Shown here: piece after piece, positions 54,722 through 64,000 of the stretch
How the letters are laid out: each line of letters begins with the position of its first letter
Position numbering within the stretch: position 1 is the first letter of the stretch
The notes under the pieces: model-generated
Database searches by the model: none
Told to the model about the DNA's origin: nothing
Seen by the model: the letters and a program-made list of their open reading frames with translations, nothing else
DNA from: Aerococcaceae bacterium DSM 111020
GTDB lineage: Bacteria > Bacillota > Bacilli > Lactobacillales > Aerococcaceae
Direction of reading: 5' to 3'
Length of the DNA: 64,000 nucleotides
Assembly: GCA_015863185.1 (NCBI GenBank)
Contig: JACBXP010000003.1
Coordinates: 1-64,000 of the forward strand
Position numbers and translations under genes: made by a program

Positions 54722-55556
54722 AATGTCCTCTTTTTTCATTATAGGTTATGACTATTAATAACAGTATTTGTGCACTACCTAGTAATATGGATAAAAATGC
54801 AGCAATATCTTGGGATCCAGGTCTTTGAGCAAAAGTTAAAATTAATGGTGAAATGGTTTGAAAATCTCGTCCCCTAACCATTAGTGGTGCTGCCATCGCA
54901 CCAAGGCCTGTTTGAAAAGTCATAATCATTAGTGTTAACAAGACAGGTTTTAAACTTGGAAAGACAACTTTTTTAAGAATTTGCATTTGTCCACTACCTA
55001 AATTTTTTGCGGCTTCAATAATACCGTAGTCTAATCCAGAAACTGCATTTGTTAAAAATAACATATGACTGGAGGTACAAGCAAATGTCATAACAAATAC
55101 TACAGCTGGAAACCCACTGAACCACATCGGATTTAGATCAGGATTTATTTTAAGCAATAATTGAGTGAATAGTCCATCTTGACCGTAAACGTATAGATAC
55201 CCATTATTCAAAATTAAACCCGAAAAGACGAGAGTTGACATGAAAATGATTCTTAATATATTTGAACCTTTAATCTCAAAATATTCAGTCACAATTACAA
55301 TAAATATTCCTACGATGTTCACAGTTACCGTCAACACGATAGCTAACAGTATAGAATTTTTTATTGCTGTAATGGCACGATTAGATGCAAATACTCGACT
55401 AATTGTCTCAAAACTAAAAGAACCATCAGTAATAAAGGTATCTTTTAAAATTGAAAATACTGGAAAAATTAAAAACGCCACTGCAAACCATATCGTTACC
55501 AAGGCAAATAAAATCAATGGCCAATTATTACGCAGATTGTATCTAATTTTAGACAT
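54708..55556 (-). CDS. ABC transporter permease (first membrane subunit)
   Basis: About 282 residues, 6 membrane helices, coupling loop [20 protein letters not shown], PotB-like. ATG 55556 overlaps the end of the ATPase gene by 8 bp (ATGTCTAA) with GAGGTGG upstream, so the two were translationally coupled. Loss of the ATPase frame may also lower its translation. Confidence 0.87.
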   Translation of the reverse strand: MSKIRYNLRNNWPLILFALVTIWFAVAFLIFPVFSILKDTFITDGSFSFETISRVFASNRAITAIKNSILLAIVLTVTVNIVGIFIVIVTEYFEIKGSNILRIIFMSTLVFSGLILNNGYLYVYGQDGLFTQLLLKINPDLNPMWFSGFPAVVFVMTFACTSSHMLFLTNAVSGLDYGIIEAAKNLGSGQMQILKKVVFPSLKPVLLTLMIMTFQTGLGAMAAPLMVRGRDFQTISPLILTFAQRPGSQDIAAFLSILLGSAQILLLIVITYNEKRGHYVYF

Positions 55557-56586
55557 TATTATCCACCTCATAACTTAAAATATTTTGTGGATCGATATAT
55601 AAGGGTAGAGACTGATTGAGCTGAATATCTTTCGATTGGTCACCTTGAGTCACAACAGTGATTTGATTATTTTTGAATTCACAAGTCAATGCCGTTAAAA
55701 CCCCTCTAAAGGATATTGTTTTTACAGAAACTGGCAATTCTACATAACGACCGTCGGAATGAGGTTTTAAATCAATTTTTTCTTCACGAATATAATTCTT
55801 ATTGGATAGTTTAATGGATGAACCATGTGGTTGTTGATGTAAGTAATTTACTGTTTCAGGCGGTAGAAAATTAGCATTCCCAATAAAATTACAAACAAAT
55901 TCAGTCGCTGAATGATTATAAATTTCATTTGGTGTGTCAATTTGCTCGATTCTACCATTATTGAACACTGCGATATAATCTGATAATTCAAGTGCTTCTT
56001 CTTGGTCATGTGTAACGTATACCGCAGTCATTCCGGTATTATGCTGAATTTCTTTTAACTCTTTACGAAGTTGCTTTCTTAGTTTTGCATCTAAATTCGA
56101 TAAAGGTTCATCAAATAAAACGATGGAAGTTTTTTTTTTGCTAAAGCACGAGCTATTGCGACCCTTTGCTGTTGACCACCAGATAACGCGGATACATTTT
56201 TATGTAATTGCGCTTTATTAAGTTCAACAATTTCAGCTACCTCTTTAACCCGTTGATCAATCTCTTGTTTATTTTTCTTATCTACTTCTAATCCATAAGC
56301 GATATTGTCATAAACAGTCATTGTTGGAAACAATGCATAGGATTGAAAGACCATCCCTAATCCCCTTTTTTAAACAAGAACATTGGATATATCTCGTCCA
56401 TCAACCAATACTTTTCCTTTGCTGATATCATTAAACCCAGCAATAGCACGTAAAGTGGTTGTTTTACCACAACAAGAAGGTCCAAGCAACGTAAAAAAAT
56501 TCCCTTTCTCTACATGAAAGTTAATATCATCAATGGCAATAAAATCACCGTATTTTACCTGAATATTTTTTGCTTCTATAATACAT
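55549..56586 (-). pseudogene. ABC transporter ATPase, disrupted (PotA/FbpC-like)
   Basis: Domain order is recognisable across three fragments: Walker A (56497 region), Q-loop MVFQSYALFP, signature [18 protein letters not shown], Walker B LFDEP, D-loop and a C-terminal MalK-like domain. Lesions: the start ATG is out of frame with the coding frame; Walker A reads GPSCCGKTT with Cys for Gly; an in-frame TAA follows DISNVLV where the original was probably Gln; and a run of ten As after ALAK shifts the frame. With one extra A, or two fewer, the reading frame is restored through [14 protein letters not shown]. Confidence 0.9.
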
Positions 56587-56656
56587 AACTTCTCCTTTTT
56601 ATATAAAAGAGTAATGGGTATGCCCACTGCTCTTAGCAATTAATTTGTGATATCTT

Positions 56657-57697
56657 TTATGGCATTAATTCAAGTTCAATTTTTTCAATCCAAAGGTCTA
56701 GATTTTCTCTAACAAAATCCCAATCAACATCCATTGCATCAGTAGATTCAAATAGCTCAGTCATTCGTTCACTCATAGAAGATTGTGCATCCTCTAAGAC
56801 AGGAATAGTACCAAATTCTGCAGCCCATTCACCTTGGACATCTGCACTTCCAAACCAATCAAGAAATTGTTGTGCCGTAGTATAATCTTGGTCGTCTCCT
56901 TTGTTCACAATACCAATCTGTTCACGCATGGTAATGACACCTTGTTCAGGATTAATTGATTCAGCTGTATATCCATACTCTTCTTCAGCCGCTGGAATAC
57001 CACTTGAGTAGAAGAAACTGAGGGGGACTTTTCCTTCAGCAAAATTAATATGATAGTCTTCTGATTCTGGAGTCATGTATCCATTATGTAGATACGCTTC
57101 GACTTGATCCCAACCCTCTTGAGCTATTCCAAGATCACCGGATTCATCGATATATTGGAGTAAAATCGATAACACAGCTTTTTGATTTGTCCCTCCACCT
57201 AAATCCGTAGGAACACGGTATTCATGTTTTCCATTGTCAGAAAGTTCTTGCCAATTTTGTGGCACATCTGCTTCTTCAACAAATTCAGGATTATAGATCA
57301 TGAATATTCTTTGTTCTACTAACGGATGGAATAAACCTGAACCAATATTGGTATTCTCTGGTAATTCTGTACTCCATTGTGGCTCATATTCAGTTAACAA
57401 ATCTTCATTTGCTAAACCTAAAAACATCGCTTCATCAAGTCCAAAGACAATATCTGCTTGAGGCGATGCTGCTTCAGCTAACAATCGATTATAAACATCT
57501 CCTCCACCAGCATCTACAAATGTTAATGAAAAACCTTGCTCAGCAGCCTTTTCAGCTAGCCAGTCAGAACGACCTTCAGATAAAGAATTAGAATAAATTA
57601 ACAATTCTTTATCATTCGCTTGTACGCTATTACCCGTTAGAATCGCTCCAACAAAAATCAAAACAACAACTGACAACAACCACTTTAACTTTTTCAT
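56657..57697 (-). CDS. ABC transporter substrate-binding protein (periplasmic-binding type 2)
   Basis: 346 residues: signal peptide (1-27, ending VQAND), then a fold like iron, thiamine or phosphonate binding proteins: LIYSNSLSEGRSDWLAEKA, DIVFGLDEAMFLGLANEDLL, RVPTDLGGGTNQKAVLSILL. No lipobox. In this operon its ligand is probably a glycerophosphodiester or another small phosphorylated or carboxylated compound. It heads the operon (SBP, ATPase, permease, permease, GDPD). The frame is intact, unlike the next gene. Confidence 0.83.
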   Translation of the reverse strand: MKKLKWLLSVVVLIFVGAILTGNSVQANDKELLIYSNSLSEGRSDWLAEKAAEQGFSLTFVDAGGGDVYNRLLAEAASPQADIVFGLDEAMFLGLANEDLLTEYEPQWSTELPENTNIGSGLFHPLVEQRIFMIYNPEFVEEADVPQNWQELSDNGKHEYRVPTDLGGGTNQKAVLSILLQYIDESGDLGIAQEGWDQVEAYLHNGYMTPESEDYHINFAEGKVPLSFFYSSGIPAAEEEYGYTAESINPEQGVITMREQIGIVNKGDDQDYTTAQQFLDWFGSADVQGEWAAEFGTIPVLEDAQSSMSERMTELFESTDAMDVDWDFVRENLDLWIEKIELELMP

Positions 57698-57891
57698 AAT
57701 CAGACCTTCATTTATTCTTCTTATCTTAATATTAACGACTAAAGCAAGGGACTACTATTAAAATAGTGCAAAAATGAAGATATCAATTGTAAATTTTATG
57801 TAAATGGTTCCATTTCTAAATAATTAATTAATACGTATATTATAAAAACTTTGCTATACTAGAAGTGAAATTAATGAGAGGAGCATTTTCG

Positions 57892-58899
57892 ATGAAACTT
57901 CTTAATACCCAATCGAAAGTAAAACTTTTTAATAAAAATAGGACTCAGAACAGTCAGTTTTTTAAAGAACAAATAGGTCTACGTTTTGAAACTAATCCGT
58001 TATTTGATTCCATCATCAGTAACTGAAGAATTCAAAATTATGAGAAAGTTAATCAATACCTTGAGTGTTTAGCTATCGAAAATCCTAATAATCTAGATGT
58101 GATTAGATTCCGTGGTGAATTCTTTTTTACATATTTTTCTTATTTATCTGCGTGGGAACAATACGACCATCTTTTGAAAATAGAGTCCTTAGATCCTGAA
58201 GCGTTATTAATTAGTTGTGCCTGTGCTTTTATTTTAATTAAGAAAAAACAATATATAGAACGTATGAATTTACTAAAATATCATTATCCACATTTAGCTA
58301 GAAAATTAACTTAATATTTGAATTTTAATCAGATGTACTTTAAAAAGACTGATTTTCCAATCGATTTCCCAAAAGAAACCGATATCGATTTAATCATTTT
58401 ATATGGCAAACAAATAAATCATGATAGAACGCTATCGAAAGAATTAGATTCCAGAATGATGAAAGCATTACAAGCTGCGAATTGTTATTCTAACGCTGAC
58501 ATCATCACTTTAAGTGGTGCGGTACATAATCAATATTTTGAGGGTGAAGTACTTCATAATTGGTTGATTGATCATGGTGTACAAGTTCAACGCATTTTAT
58601 TAGATTTAACCGGTTTAGATGTCGTGAGCGAGACATTAGCGGTTGTAGAAGTTATTGCACATGAAAAGTTTCAAAACATACTCATTTTATCTTCTCCGAA
58701 TGATTTGCCTCGACATTTTTTAAGTTTAAAAGCAGCTATACATAGCCATCAATTGGAAGGTATTTCAATCTTTCCTATGAATCATCTCAAAGAATGGCGA
58801 GTTAAGATTCCGATTTTAGAACAAACTAAATCTTGGCAATCCACTTTACGTTCAGCAGGTATTTTTACTGCAGAATTTTATAAACCGGAAAATATTTAA
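57892..58899 (+). pseudogene. YdcF-like (DUF218) protein with two in-frame stops
   Basis: A single frame of 336 codons with GAGG upstream, interrupted by TGA at 58024 and TAA at 58312. The N-terminal half is helical and TPR-like. The C-terminal half (from about 58345) is a DUF218 domain: DLIILYGKQINHDRTL and ILILSSPNDLPRH match the YdcF signature. It may be a fresh pseudogene because the flanking codons look normal. The 3' piece is preceded by no clear ribosome site. Confidence 0.82.
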
Positions 58900-59079
58900 T
58901 GTAAAATTCTTTAATATATGTGTGTTTACTAAAGAATTTAGAATATTAAAAATACAGTAAAAAACAAGTAAGCTGAAGCGTAAAATATTAAAATTTAGCA
59001 CTTCAATCAACCTCTTTTAGCTTCACTCTATGGATATGTTATAATCGAACAAGTAAATATTATATTAGGAGGCGATGTA

Positions 59080-60783
59080 ATGGCTTTTGATGGCTTTTTT
59101 ACACGCGCAATGATTGAAGAACTTAAAGAGATACTCGTCGGCGGTCGTATCTCTAAAATATATCAACCTTACGAGCAAGAGATACAAATGATTATTCGTA
59201 ATCAGAGAAAGAACTACCGACTCCATGCGTCAATCCACCCCGTTTATTACCGGATGCATTTGACAGAAGAAAGACCAAATAATCCCAAACAAGCTCCCCT
59301 ATTTGCGATGTTGTTGCGTAAACATCTAGAAGGAGCAGAATTACAAGCGATTGAGCAAATTGAAAATGATCGGATCGTTCGATTTACTACAAGTGGACGC
59401 GATGAATTTGGAGACACACATCAATACCATCTCTATTTTGAATTAATGGGCCGTCATAGTAATATTGTTTTGGTTGCCCCTCAAGAAGAGAACAAAATTA
59501 TAGACTGTATTAAACATGTCCCGGCTTATCAAAATAGTTATCGTTTATTATTGCCGGGTGCGAATTATCAACTTCCTCCACAAAGTGAAGAACAAATAAA
59601 TCCATTTCAATTGGAACAAATAAATTTAATGACTTTTGCCAAAGACAACACTGAGTTGATTCGTCAAGGAAAAGCCAGCCAAATCATTCAAGGAGTGGGT
59701 CGTGAAGCAGCAAACAGTTTAGCATACTGGATGACACAAGAAAATCAGACTGCTTATAATGCCTTACGGCAATTAATGGATGGCTGTTATCATCCGGTCC
59801 CTCAATCAAGTCAAGATGATAAGCAAATGGCTTATTATTATATGTTCTTACCTATTTGGCAAGGAGAACAAAGGAAATATGAACAATTATCACAATTATT
59901 AGATGAGTACTATGCTCAACGCGTTCGTTATGACCGCGTAAAACAAGTTTCGGGAGATTTAATCCAACGTTTAGAGCATATTATTGATAAAAATCATAAA
60001 AAATTAAAAAATCTTGCTAAAGATAAACAAGTCGCTTCATCAGCAGAGGAATATCGTCTTAAAGGTGAATTAATCAATGCTTATGTTTACCAATTATCTA
60101 AAGGAGATAAACAGGCCACTTTAGAAAATTATTATGATGATAATAACCCAATCGAAGTGACCTTAGATCCACGTTTAACACCGATTGAAAATAGTCAGAA
60201 GTATTATAAAAAATATACAAAATATCGTGATTCATTGAAATATATTAAACACCAAGAAAAAATCACAAAAGAAGAAATTGATTATTTAGAATCCGTTTTA
60301 ATCCAAGTTCAACATGCAGATATTGAGGACTTAATTGACTTACGTCACGAATTAGAAGATCAAGGATACTTTTTCAAAAAGAAAAAAAATCAAAAGAAAC
60401 GTCAACAAACCAAATCCAAACCTCGTCAATTCAAATCATCAAGCGGCATTCCTATTTATGTTGGACGAAATAACAAACAAAATGATGAATTGACAATGAA
60501 AAAAGCAAGCAAAAATCATTGGTGGTTTCATGCGAAAGACATCCCAGGATCACATGTTGTGGTGATGTCAGATAAACCCGATGATAAGACCATGTCGGAG
60601 GCGGCAGAATTAGCGGCTTATTTCTCAAAGTCAAGAGATTCAGCCAATGTGCCAGTTGATACAGTCCAAATAAAACACCTACGCAAACCAAATGGTGCAA
60701 AACCAGGTTTTGTTATTTATGAAGGACAAGAAACGCTCTTTGTGACACCAAAAGAAGCTGATATTCATCAGTTAAAAGCATAA
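59080..60783 (+). CDS. rqcH: RqcH, ribosome-associated quality control protein
   Basis: 567-residue NFACT protein (Rqc2 homologue, also called fibronectin-binding protein FbpA) that adds alanine tails to nascent chains on stalled 50S subunits. NFACT-N at residues 1-180, with the essential Asp97-Arg98 pair (IENDRIV), a long coiled-coil middle (about 250-400) and NFACT-R from about 450 (FKSSSGIPIYVGRNN). Starts at ATG 59080 with GGAGG upstream. Highly conserved, a good marker of normal chromosomal content. Confidence 0.95.
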   Translation: MAFDGFFTRAMIEELKEILVGGRISKIYQPYEQEIQMIIRNQRKNYRLHASIHPVYYRMHLTEERPNNPKQAPLFAMLLRKHLEGAELQAIEQIENDRIVRFTTSGRDEFGDTHQYHLYFELMGRHSNIVLVAPQEENKIIDCIKHVPAYQNSYRLLLPGANYQLPPQSEEQINPFQLEQINLMTFAKDNTELIRQGKASQIIQGVGREAANSLAYWMTQENQTAYNALRQLMDGCYHPVPQSSQDDKQMAYYYMFLPIWQGEQRKYEQLSQLLDEYYAQRVRYDRVKQVSGDLIQRLEHIIDKNHKKLKNLAKDKQVASSAEEYRLKGELINAYVYQLSKGDKQATLENYYDDNNPIEVTLDPRLTPIENSQKYYKKYTKYRDSLKYIKHQEKITKEEIDYLESVLIQVQHADIEDLIDLRHELEDQGYFFKKKKNQKKRQQTKSKPRQFKSSSGIPIYVGRNNKQNDELTMKKASKNHWWFHAKDIPGSHVVVMSDKPDDKTMSEAAELAAYFSKSRDSANVPVDTVQIKHLRKPNGAKPGFVIYEGQETLFVTPKEADIHQLKA

Positions 60784-60785
60784 AA

Positions 60786-60824
60786 AAATCTCTAGAAAAG
60801 ATAATCTTTTCTAGAGATTTTTTT
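60786..60824. terminator. bidirectional terminator between rqcH and ppaC
   Basis: Perfect 17-bp stem, AAATCTCTAGAAAAGAT / ATCTTTTCTAGAGATTT, with T-runs on both sides. Confidence 0.93.
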
Positions 60825-61755
60825 ATAATTGATTATATGCATCTGTTAACGGTGGAACAACCTGTTTCTTCCGTGAAACAATACCAGGGAGTTCAATCTG
60901 GTTATTTTTTACCGTCCCAGCAAATGCTTGTTCGACCATAACAGGATTTTCACCTGCGACCCAACCCATTGACGTATTTTCTAAAATATCAGTAATGACT
61001 AATAAGAATAGATTAAAGTCTTCTTCTTCCATCTCATGATTCATCGCATTTAAAATGCCTTCTTTACGTTCAGCAATTTGATCAAAGCCAATGACATTGA
61101 CTTGTCCAATGCGAACATTATGACCATTTAACTCAAATGATTTAGCATCTGAATTTACTAATTCAAAATCTGATTGATCAGAGATATCGGCACCCGCTTG
61201 AAGTAATTGACGGCCATATTCATTTAAATCAACTTGAGCGATTTTCGCTAATTGTTCCGCAATTTCTCGGTCCTCATCTGTACAAGTTGGTGACATTAGT
61301 AATAAAGTATCAGAAATAATTGCTGATAACATTACACCGGCGATTGCACGCGGAATATCAATATCTTGTTCAGTGAATAATTTATAGATAACGCTACATG
61401 TTGAACCAATTGGTTCCGCACGATAAAACAATGGATTTGCAGTATTAAATCCATGAATGCGGTGATGGTCAACAACATAATCAACTTGAACCTTATCAAC
61501 ATCTGCAACTGACTGTTGGGGTTCATTGTGATCAACTAACGCAACGCGATCCACTTCATTCGCTACTTGCTCAACAACACGGGGAGCTTCCAACGAGAAG
61601 TGATCTAAGGCATGCTGAGTCTCTGCGTTAGGTTCACCTAAAGCGACTGGTTCCGCCTCTTCCCCTTTACGTTCAAGATAATAACTAAAAGCTATCGCTG
61701 ATCCAATGGCATCAGTATCAGGATTCTGATGACCAAAAACTAAATATTTACTCAT
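60823..61755 (-). CDS. ppaC: manganese-dependent inorganic pyrophosphatase
   Basis: Family II PPase (DHH superfamily), 310 residues, hydrolysing pyrophosphate, with Mn or Co. Ligands: His9, Asp13 and Asp15 (FGHQNPDTDAIGS), DHNE at about 75 and the DHH motif VVDHHRIHGF; the C-terminal RKK (SRKKQVVPPL) binds phosphate. Normal length. ATG with GGGAGG upstream. Confidence 0.96.
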   Translation of the reverse strand: MSKYLVFGHQNPDTDAIGSAIAFSYYLERKGEEAEPVALGEPNAETQHALDHFSLEAPRVVEQVANEVDRVALVDHNEPQQSVADVDKVQVDYVVDHHRIHGFNTANPLFYRAEPIGSTCSVIYKLFTEQDIDIPRAIAGVMLSAIISDTLLLMSPTCTDEDREIAEQLAKIAQVDLNEYGRQLLQAGADISDQSDFELVNSDAKSFELNGHNVRIGQVNVIGFDQIAERKEGILNAMNHEMEEEDFNLFLLVITDILENTSMGWVAGENPVMVEQAFAGTVKNNQIELPGIVSRKKQVVPPLTDAYNQL

Positions 61756-61784
61756 GATTTACCTCCCTATAATAAACACTATGA

Positions 61785-64000
61785 CTATTCTATCATAGAG
61801 TCATCATTTGTTTGAAATAATTTTAACTGATTTATATTTAAAGCGAAAACTTGCCCTAGTTTTTCTAAATCTGGAACTGTCGATCCATTATTTAATCGTT
61901 CTGTTAATGGAATATCCACTGACATCAATTCACTATCTACACCAGTGTCTCCTTTAACGATAATAGGAACCGTTCCTTGATTTAATGCAATCAAATCAAT
62001 GACACGATGTGGATCTTTTTTGCGATCCTTAAGGAGTAGCACACCTCGATTGCCACGATTTGCTTCAGGAATAATATTAACATTGAAGCGTTTAAGATTT
62101 CCGTGTTGAGTTAACAACATCGCTTGCGGGTAATGTACCTCATTATCTGAAACAATCATACCAGCGACATGATCATCTTTCTTCAGATTAATGGCAATGA
62201 CTCCTTGCGCTTTTGGTCCGTATTGTGAAACATCCGCTAATGAGTAGCGTAAACTATATGATTGATGTGTTATTAAGATGACTTCCAATGACTCACGAAG
62301 GGAATCAATTTCAGAGATTGCTATCACCTGATCTGTATCTGTCTTCAGTTTCATCGCGGTTTGACTACGCGATTTATAGCTTCTAAACGTTTCAAATTCT
62401 GATAGTTTAACGCGTTTAATCATACCCTCTTGAGTCGCGAAGACTAATTCATGGTCTTCAATCGACTGTTCAACATCGTCTAATCGATCGCTGGCTTGAG
62501 TTACAAAAATTATTTCTTCATTTTCTTGGAGTTTGAATTGTTGTGAAAAATGAATCCCCATATCTTTCCAACGAATTTCAGGTAATTCATTCACTGGAAT
62601 AAATAAATAATTCCCCATATTTGTAAAGGCTACAATGGCTTCATAAGTGCTCATTTTTTTAATAAATAATGGATAGTCTAATTCACGGTGTTCCATATCA
62701 TCAATTTGTGATGATTGATAGGAACGCATGCTGGTGCGTTTGAAATACCCTTCACGTGTCACAACAACCATGACTTGTTCTTCTGCAACGAGTAAAGTCC
62801 GTTTTACTTCAATCTCTTCAATCTCTGCTTCAATGACCGTTCTTCTAGGATTACCATATTTCTTTTTAATGGCTTTTAATTCATTCACAAGTACTTTATT
62901 TAAGATTGTATCGTCATTTAAAATACTTTGATATCGTTGAATCGCTTCATTTAATTCTAGTCGTTCATTCTGTAATGCCGTGATATCTGTATTTGTTAAG
63001 CGATAAAGTTGTAGATTGACAATGGCTTCTGCTTGATCCAAAGAAAACTCAAATCGCTCTACGAGGTTATTTTTGGCATCCTTTTTACTATCCGATTGAC
63101 GAATCGTATGAATGACATCGTCCAAGATTGAAACCATATGCATCAAACCATCAACGATATGTAAGCGACTTTGATCCGCTTTTAAATTATATTGTGTTCG
63201 GCGTGTAATAATTTCTTGTTGATGAGAAATATAAGCTTCTAACATTTCAATGAGTCCCACTTGTTGGGGTGTTCGATTATGAATCGCAACCATATTAAAG
63301 TTATAATTCATTTGTAAATCGGTATTCTTTAACAAATAATTTAAAATAGGATCTGGATCAACCTCACGACGCAATTCTATGACTAATCGCACCCCATTGC
63401 GGTCAGACTCATCACGAATTTCCACAATACCATCGATTTTCTTGGATAATCGAATATCATCTAATTTTTGAATTAATTTTGTTTTATTTATGTCATAAGG
63501 TAATTCTGTGGCAACAATTTGAGATTTTCCACCTTTCAGGGGTTCAATCTCAGTTTTGGCACGCATAACAACGCGTCCTCGCCCAGTTTTGTATGCCTCT
63601 TCCAATTGATTGGCACCTTGAATAATTGCTCCCGTCGGGAAATCGGGTCCTTTAATATAGTTCATGATTTTTTCTAAAGAATATGATTTGTGTGTCAGCA
63701 TATAGGCTAAAGCATCAATGACTTCTGCTAAATTATGCGGTGGTGTATCCGTCGCATAGCCAGCAGAGATACCTGTTGCCCCATTGACAAGAAGATTTGG
63801 AAAACTTGCAGGCAATACTTCAGGTTCTTCTAATGAGTCGTCAAAGTTTAAAGCAAAGTCAACCGTTTCTTCATGAATATTGGACAGTAATTCCATCGCT
63901 ATTTTCGATAAACGGGCTTCTGTGTAACGCATTGCAGCGGCTGGATCTCCGTCCATTGAACCATTATTTCCATGCATATCAATTAAAGGTTCGCGATTCT
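61785..64000 (-). CDS. parC: DNA topoisomerase IV subunit A, 3' part
   Basis: 738 codons to the window edge; the gene continues beyond 64000. Breakage-reunion domain with the catalytic Tyr in AAMRYTEARL near the N-terminus of the visible part, then a C-terminal six-bladed beta-pinwheel (LDYPLFIKKMSTYEAIVAF and similar blades). The absence of a GyrA-box motif in the C-terminal domain favours ParC over GyrA. The N-terminal about 90 residues, with the quinolone-resistance region, are outside the window. parE is expected beyond the edge. Confidence 0.92.
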   Translation of the reverse strand, partial: NREPLIDMHGNNGSMDGDPAAAMRYTEARLSKIAMELLSNIHEETVDFALNFDDSLEEPEVLPASFPNLLVNGATGISAGYATDTPPHNLAEVIDALAYMLTHKSYSLEKIMNYIKGPDFPTGAIIQGANQLEEAYKTGRGRVVMRAKTEIEPLKGGKSQIVATELPYDINKTKLIQKLDDIRLSKKIDGIVEIRDESDRNGVRLVIELRREVDPDPILNYLLKNTDLQMNYNFNMVAIHNRTPQQVGLIEMLEAYISHQQEIITRRTQYNLKADQSRLHIVDGLMHMVSILDDVIHTIRQSDSKKDAKNNLVERFEFSLDQAEAIVNLQLYRLTNTDITALQNERLELNEAIQRYQSILNDDTILNKVLVNELKAIKKKYGNPRRTVIEAEIEEIEVKRTLLVAEEQVMVVVTREGYFKRTSMRSYQSSQIDDMEHRELDYPLFIKKMSTYEAIVAFTNMGNYLFIPVNELPEIRWKDMGIHFSQQFKLQENEEIIFVTQASDRLDDVEQSIEDHELVFATQEGMIKRVKLSEFETFRSYKSRSQTAMKLKTDTDQVIAISEIDSLRESLEVILITHQSYSLRYSLADVSQYGPKAQGVIAINLKKDDHVAGMIVSDNEVHYPQAMLLTQHGNLKRFNVNIIPEANRGNRGVLLLKDRKKDPHRVIDLIALNQGTVPIIVKGDTGVDSELMSVDIPLTERLNNGSTVPDLEKLGQVFALNINQLKLFQTNDDSMIE

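Noticed and set aside
56091-56170. Programmed frameshifting at the ten-A run of the ABC ATPase
   Set aside because: Three other lesions in the same gene (start, Walker A, nonsense codon) make simple decay more likely.
57799-57812. cre-like TGTAAATGGTTCCA upstream of the YdcF gene and ABC operon
   Set aside because: One mismatch at the central C of the consensus and uncertain placement relative to either promoter.
1-64000. CRISPR arrays, tRNA or rRNA genes
   Set aside because: No regularly spaced repeats, cloverleaf-like sequences or rRNA segments were recognised by eye in the window.

Overview
The window is low-GC Gram-positive DNA that looks like Lactobacillales, possibly a relative of Aerococcaceae or Carnobacteriaceae. 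The support is AGGAGG-type ribosome sites before most genes, a streptococcus-type single-chain PurL, FabK-type enoyl reductase, an LPxTG surface protein, a LysM autolysin, RqcH, a manganese pyrophosphatase and topoisomerase IV. The exact genus cannot be fixed from the sequence alone.

Layout. 1-11.6 kb: a VOC protein, a heme catalase, UV-damage endonuclease UvsE, a MATE pump divergent from its MerR regulator across a 19-bp-spacer operator, xpt, a FabK-like reductase, a decayed LysR gene, a two-subunit CoA-transferase behind a cre site, and an SDR enzyme. 11.8-22.3 kb: the purine operon purC-L-E-F-M-N-H-D. 22.4-25.4 kb: glycerol dehydrogenase and protocatechuate 3,4-dioxygenase subunits (pcaHG). 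25.4-33.5 kb: an AT-rich accessory region with a fused IS30/IS256 remnant, an OLD-nuclease plus UvrD-helicase pair (Gabija-like), a serine hydrolase, a truncated response regulator and a phage-like fragment. 33.6-48.5 kb: brnQ, nox, a glucosaminidase/LysM/amidase autolysin, a thioredoxin-like protein, an LPxTG protein, CapA, pyruvate carboxylase, a nuclease and an orphan PTS IIB protein. 48.7-52.9 kb: an AraC regulator and a TrpXYZ-type ABC transporter with its own leader. 53-58.9 kb: a GDPD/ABC cluster and a YdcF-like gene, both with pseudogenes. 59-64 kb: rqcH, ppaC and the 3' part of parC.

Main discoveries. (1) Both glutamine amidotransferase domains of the purine operon have lost catalytic residues while their synthetase or transferase parts are well conserved. 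PurF begins Met-Ser-Gly instead of Met-Cys-Gly and lacks the glutamine-binding Arg and Asn. PurL has Gly in place of its nucleophilic Cys and Asn in place of the catalytic His. This suggests a purine pathway that runs on free ammonia (or on an unknown ammonia donor). No purK lies in the operon, and PurE has an unusual signature. (2) The trpXYZ leader encodes a 17-residue peptide with two Trp codons, followed by five mutually complementary segments and a terminator. This is a ribosome-mediated attenuator, in a lineage where T-boxes are the usual tryptophan control.

Several genes are visibly decaying (LysR, an ABC ATPase, YdcF, response regulator, IS), so the genome is shedding functions. Against that background, the intact full-length frames of the glutaminase-dead PurF and PurL stand out.
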